From the NCBI GenBank assembly GCA_900555375.1, contig USLC01000006.1, positions 1 to 15,746 on the forward strand: 15,746 nt of DNA, given 5' to 3'. Numbering within the stretch: the stretch's first letter is position 1; the number at the start of each line of letters is the position of its first letter. Both the position numbers and the translations under genes were made by a program. This stretch comes from an uncultured Eubacteriales bacterium. Its GTDB lineage: Bacteria; Bacillota; Clostridia; Monoglobales; Monoglobaceae. This document shows positions 12,892 to 15,746 of this stretch, piece after piece. Under the pieces are notes generated by a model. It had not been told where the DNA came from. It saw only the letters and a list, made by a program, of their open reading frames with translations, and did not search any database.

Positions 12892-13848
12892 ATGTTTGAA
12901 AAAATAATTGAAATGATAAATTCAGCCGGCAGAATAGGGCTTTTTGCTCACATAAATCCCGACGGAGACGCGCTTGGAAGTATGTATTCGCTTAAAAATG
13001 TACTGCACTCTATGGGCAAGCGCGGCGAGGTCTTTATGTGCGGAAATGCGGAGACAAGTATTTCGGAATTAATTTGCGACGGTGACGCTGCAAAGTGCGC
13101 CCCCGAAGACTGTGATATGCTGATTGCGCTTGACAGCTCTGACATCGACCGTTTGGGTATTTGGAAGGATGCGTTTGCCGCGCATCCCAATACCGCGGCG
13201 ATAGACCATCATATAACGCATATAAAATATGCAAAAGAAGAGGCTGTAGAGGATATTTCTTCAAACTGTGAATTGCTTTATAAAATGTATAAGCAGATGG
13301 GGGCTGAAATATCCGAAAAGGTAGCAACGGATTTGTATATAGGTATAGCAACCGACACGGGAAGCTTTAAATATTCGTCGGTAACGGCCGATACGCACCG
13401 CACTGCTGCAGAGCTTATTGAAAAGGGCGCCGAGTTTGATTATGTCAGCAAGAGAATATTTGACACGCACACAAGAGAATATCTTGATATATTGCAGCTT
13501 GCCATTTCAAGGCTTAAATTCTTTCAGTCGGGCAGGATAGCGTATCTGTATCTTGACAGCGAGGATTTTAAGCGCTGCGGAATAGAAGAGGCAGACGCAA
13601 ATGCGGTTGTATCTCTGCCGGGAAGCGTTTACGGCGTTGAAGCAAGCGTGTATATAAGACGCCGCGGTGAAAACGAGTATAAGGTAAGCCTAAGGTCATC
13701 GGGAAAGGTTGATGTGGCTGAGATTGCTCTCGGATTTGGCGGCGGCGGTCACGTCAGAGCGGCGGGATTTTCGCTTGACAGAGTTAATTTTAACGACAAT
13801 ATAGATAAGCTTATCTCAAAGATTTCAGAGCAGTTGGAGTGTATATGA
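12892..13848 (+). CDS. nrnA: DHH/DHHA1 phosphoesterase, NrnA-like nanoRNase / pAp phosphatase
   Basis: This 318-residue DHH-family phosphoesterase is of the NrnA type, which degrades very short RNAs (and pGpG) and dephosphorylates pAp. Metal-binding motifs are present in order: HINPDGDALGS (20-30, with H20, D24 and D26), DSSD (81-84), the DHH triad (105-107) and DTGSF (155-159). The C-terminal DHHA1 domain carries GFGGGGHVRAAGF (281-293), the substrate-binding glycine loop. The ATG at 12892 has GAGG at 12880-12883. Its stop overlaps truB as ATGA (13845-13848). Location between rbfA and truB is the normal gram-positive arrangement. The balance between nanoRNA and pAp activity cannot be read from sequence. 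Confidence 0.94.
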   Translation: MFEKIIEMINSAGRIGLFAHINPDGDALGSMYSLKNVLHSMGKRGEVFMCGNAETSISELICDGDAAKCAPEDCDMLIALDSSDIDRLGIWKDAFAAHPNTAAIDHHITHIKYAKEEAVEDISSNCELLYKMYKQMGAEISEKVATDLYIGIATDTGSFKYSSVTADTHRTAAELIEKGAEFDYVSKRIFDTHTREYLDILQLAISRLKFFQSGRIAYLYLDSEDFKRCGIEEADANAVVSLPGSVYGVEASVYIRRRGENEYKVSLRSSGKVDVAEIALGFGGGGHVRAAGFSLDRVNFNDNIDKLISKISEQLECI

Positions 13849-14726
13849 ACGGAATAATTAACATAAATAAGCCGCTTGGAATAACGTCCCACGATGTTGT
13901 CGGACGGCTGAGAAGAATTTTGGGAATTAAAAAAATAGGACATACGGGGACCCTCGACCCCGATGCGAGCGGAGTTTTGCCGATGTGCATAGGACGCGCG
14001 ACAAAGACGGCGGATATGCTTACCGCACAGGATAAGCAATATATAGCAGAGGTGACGTTGGGAAGTGCAACAACAACGCTTGATGCATCGGGAGAGGTTA
14101 CCGAGACCGCCAATGTAAATGTTACAGAAGAAGATATCCTCGATGCGGTGTTGGGATTTATCGGCGATGTTGTTCAGATACCGCCGATGTTTTCCGCAAT
14201 AAAGGTTGACGGCAAGCGTCTTTACGAGCTTGCGCGTGAGGGAATTGAGGTCGAGCGCAAACCCAGGACGGTAAAAATCGACAGTATAGAGATACTTGAA
14301 ACGGATATCGCAAATAAAAAGTTTTCGATGAAGGTTGACTGCTCTAAGGGAACATATATAAGAACGCTTTGCGATGATATCGGCAGAAGCCTCGGCTGTT
14401 TTGCGCATATGTCGGGGCTTGTGAGAACGCGCTCGGGCAGATTTGACATAAAAGATTCTTATACGCTGAGCGAGGTAGAGCAAATGGCGGCTGCGGGGGA
14501 TATGAGCTTTCTTGTGCCGATAGACAAAGTGTTTGAGGAGCTGCCGCGGCTTATACTTTCAAGCAGAAGGGCAAGACTGATGTGCAACGGAGTTAAAATT
14601 TCCGCACAGGGAACAACGGACGGAGAAACCTATCGTGTCTATGACGAGGACGGCAGATTTCTTACAATATCCGAGGCAGAAGAGGGGCGGCTTAAGATGC
14701 TTAAGACATTTTATCAGATTAATTGA
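13845..14726 (+). CDS. truB: tRNA pseudouridine(55) synthase TruB
   Basis: TruB (293 residues) converts uridine 55 in the T-loop of tRNAs to pseudouridine and acts as a tRNA-folding chaperone. The catalytic motif GHTGTLDPDASGVLP (32-46) holds the nucleophile D38. Other conserved segments are INKPLGITSHDVVGRLRRIL (7-26), KQYIAEVTLGSATTTLDASG (64-83), PPMFSAIKVDGKRLYELAR and SKGTYIRTLCDDIG. A C-terminal PUA-like TruB_C region follows. ATG 13845 is chosen because it overlaps the nrnA stop (ATGA) with GGAG at 13836-13839; a GTG at 13839 overlaps that site. The gene lies 18 bases before ribF. Confidence 0.96.
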   Translation: MNGIININKPLGITSHDVVGRLRRILGIKKIGHTGTLDPDASGVLPMCIGRATKTADMLTAQDKQYIAEVTLGSATTTLDASGEVTETANVNVTEEDILDAVLGFIGDVVQIPPMFSAIKVDGKRLYELAREGIEVERKPRTVKIDSIEILETDIANKKFSMKVDCSKGTYIRTLCDDIGRSLGCFAHMSGLVRTRSGRFDIKDSYTLSEVEQMAAAGDMSFLVPIDKVFEELPRLILSSRRARLMCNGVKISAQGTTDGETYRVYDEDGRFLTISEAEEGRLKMLKTFYQIN

Positions 14727-14744
14727 GAAGAAGGAAATACATTT

Positions 14745-15710
14745 ATGCAGATATATCGTATTAAGTCGGGCGACCAAATGCCGAGGTTTAGCGGAACGGC
14801 GGCGGCTCTCGGCAGATTTGACGCGCTACACCGCGGACATATGATAATTATAGGCAAGGCGATTGAGTATGCAAAAAGAAACGGACTGAAGTCGCTTGTC
14901 TATATGTTTGAAAACGAACCCGACGAGATAGTAAGCGGAAAATGCGTAAAGTCTGTCAACACGGTTTCAAGACGGCTTGAGATTCTTGAAAATGCGGGGG
15001 CAGATATTGCGGTTGTTCAGAGGTTTGACAAGGGCATAATGAATATGTCCCGCGATGATTTTATAGATAAATATATAAAAGAAGCGTTTAATGCCAAATT
15101 TGTTGCGGTGGGATTTAATTACCGTTTCGGCAAAATGGCTTTGGGCAACGCGGAATATCTTTGCGAAAGGTGCAGAGAGTTCGGAGCAGAGGTTTTTGTT
15201 GCGGACGGCGTTTCGGATAATATCGGAATTATTTCAAGCACGAGAATAAGAGAGCTTATAGCCGACGGCAGGGTTGATGCGGCGGCGGAACTTATGGGAA
15301 GGTACTTTTCGGTTGAAGGAAATATCGTAAAAGGGAGCCACATAGGAAGCGACAGGCTTGGGTTTCCTACCGCAAATATTGTCTTTCCGCAGGATTGTGC
15401 CGTGCCGGGAGACGGAGTGTATATAACAGCCGCGCATATAGATTCGGCGGTTTATCCCGCGATTACAAATGTGGGGGGAAAGCCGACCGTATCGGAAAGC
15501 GAAAGATTGATAGAAACGCATATCTGTGCGAATTTAGGTGAGCTTTACGACAAAAAAATTTGTATAGAATTTTGCGGATTTATCAGAAGAATCAAGAAGT
15601 TTAAAAGTCTTGACGAGCTGGCAAATCAACTAAAAAAAGACAGAGCATTATCGGAAAAATTTTTCTCTGATGAATATAAAAGATTAGGAACAAGGGGGAA
15701 TAACAAATGA
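14745..15710 (+). CDS. ribF: Bifunctional riboflavin kinase / FAD synthetase RibF
   Basis: RibF (321 residues) phosphorylates riboflavin to FMN and adenylates FMN to FAD. The N-terminal nucleotidyltransferase domain (about 1-185) has LGRFDALHRGH (22-32), GFNYRFGKMALGN (123-135) and ISSTRIREL (163-171). The C-terminal kinase domain has DRLGFPTANIVFP (203-215), GDGVYITAA (222-230), NVGGKPTVSES (242-252) and ETHI (257-260). The adenylyltransferase half departs from the usual pattern: GxFDGxHxGH is FDALH here, and the usual TFxPHP strand reads MFENEP, without its histidine. The kinase landmarks are intact. The ATG at 14745 has AAGGA at 14731-14735. It ends by an ATGA overlap with the next gene. 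Product confidence is high; full FAD synthetase activity is slightly less sure. Confidence 0.94.
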   Translation: MQIYRIKSGDQMPRFSGTAAALGRFDALHRGHMIIIGKAIEYAKRNGLKSLVYMFENEPDEIVSGKCVKSVNTVSRRLEILENAGADIAVVQRFDKGIMNMSRDDFIDKYIKEAFNAKFVAVGFNYRFGKMALGNAEYLCERCREFGAEVFVADGVSDNIGIISSTRIRELIADGRVDAAAELMGRYFSVEGNIVKGSHIGSDRLGFPTANIVFPQDCAVPGDGVYITAAHIDSAVYPAITNVGGKPTVSESERLIETHICANLGELYDKKICIEFCGFIRRIKKFKSLDELANQLKKDRALSEKFFSDEYKRLGTRGNNK

Positions 15711-15746
15711 ATAATACAGCAAAAAAAGCGGCGGCAATTTTAACGG
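15707..15746 (+). CDS. Start of an unidentified gene, cut by the window end
   Basis: An ATG at 15707 overlaps the ribF stop (ATGA), and AGGGGG at 15693-15698 lies 8 bases upstream, a strong ribosome site. Only 13 codons are visible (MNNTAKKAAAILT), too few to name a family. The N-terminus is basic and then hydrophobic, which could be the start of a membrane or exported protein. Tight coupling suggests it belongs to the same operon. Confidence 0.65.
   Translation, partial: MNNTAKKAAAILT

Noticed and set aside
13749..14483. A 244-codon minus-strand open frame opposite truB and the end of nrnA
   Set aside because: It overlaps two conserved genes and has no family-like features; it is a shadow of truB.
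1..15746. CRISPR arrays, tRNA or rRNA genes, insertion sequences, prophage or defence genes
   Set aside because: No spaced direct repeats, cloverleaf sequences, transposase motifs or terminal repeats were seen on either strand.

Overview
The window reads as a chromosomal segment of a spore-forming Firmicute of the class Clostridia (an Oscillospiraceae-like gut anaerobe would fit, but I cannot place it lower). The grounds are strong Shine-Dalgarno sequences, a sporulation sigma factor of the SigK type, the gram-positive order rimP-nusA-ylxR-ylxQ-infB-rbfA-nrnA-truB-ribF, a 366-residue NusA without C-terminal acidic repeats, and small zinc-ribbon membrane proteins typical of this group.

Layout. 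(1) Positions 1-539 carry the 3' part of a GC-richer gene of the DUF2156 / LPG_synthase_C family, broken by a frameshift near a run of five A. A perfect 18-bp bidirectional terminator (539-582) separates it from the convergent unit that follows. (2) Positions 595-3266, minus strand: a D-methionine-type ABC importer in the order metQ (lipoprotein), metN (ATPase), metI (permease). It has its own promoter at 3316-3344, a long inverted repeat just upstream, and a hairpin between metQ and metN. The leader is too short for a SAM riboswitch. (3) Positions 3419-4174, minus strand: a single-pass zinc-ribbon protein of unknown function with its own promoter. (4) Positions 4474-6183, plus strand: a CPA2-type cation/proton antiporter followed by a TspO/MBR membrane protein and a terminator. 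(5) Positions 6298-7791: a sirtuin, then an uninterrupted sigK with a recognisable pro-sequence. (6) Positions 7835-15710: one long transcription and translation operon behind a strong promoter and a leader with a terminator-like hairpin. It holds rimP, nusA, ylxR, ylxQ, infB, rbfA, nrnA, truB and ribF. A further gene begins by ATGA overlap at 15707 and runs off the window.

How the parts work together. The large operon links 30S maturation (RimP, RbfA), transcription elongation and termination (NusA), an RNase P / RNA-binding pair (YlxR, YlxQ), translation initiation (IF2), nano-RNA turnover (NrnA), tRNA pseudouridylation (TruB) and flavin cofactor synthesis (RibF). Tight spacing and stop/start overlaps suggest translational coupling. 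The upstream genes are independent short transcription units for methionine uptake, ion homeostasis, NAD-dependent deacylation and late mother-cell sporulation.

I see no CRISPR array, prophage, insertion sequence, tRNA, rRNA or novel defence-like system; most of the window is conserved housekeeping DNA. The points most worth checking are the start of infB (no ATG, GTG or TTG precedes its conserved N-terminal domain), the attenuator-like hairpin in the rimP-nusA leader, the hairpin inside the met operon that is a terminator only in the antisense direction, and the palindromes beside the metQ and antiporter promoters.
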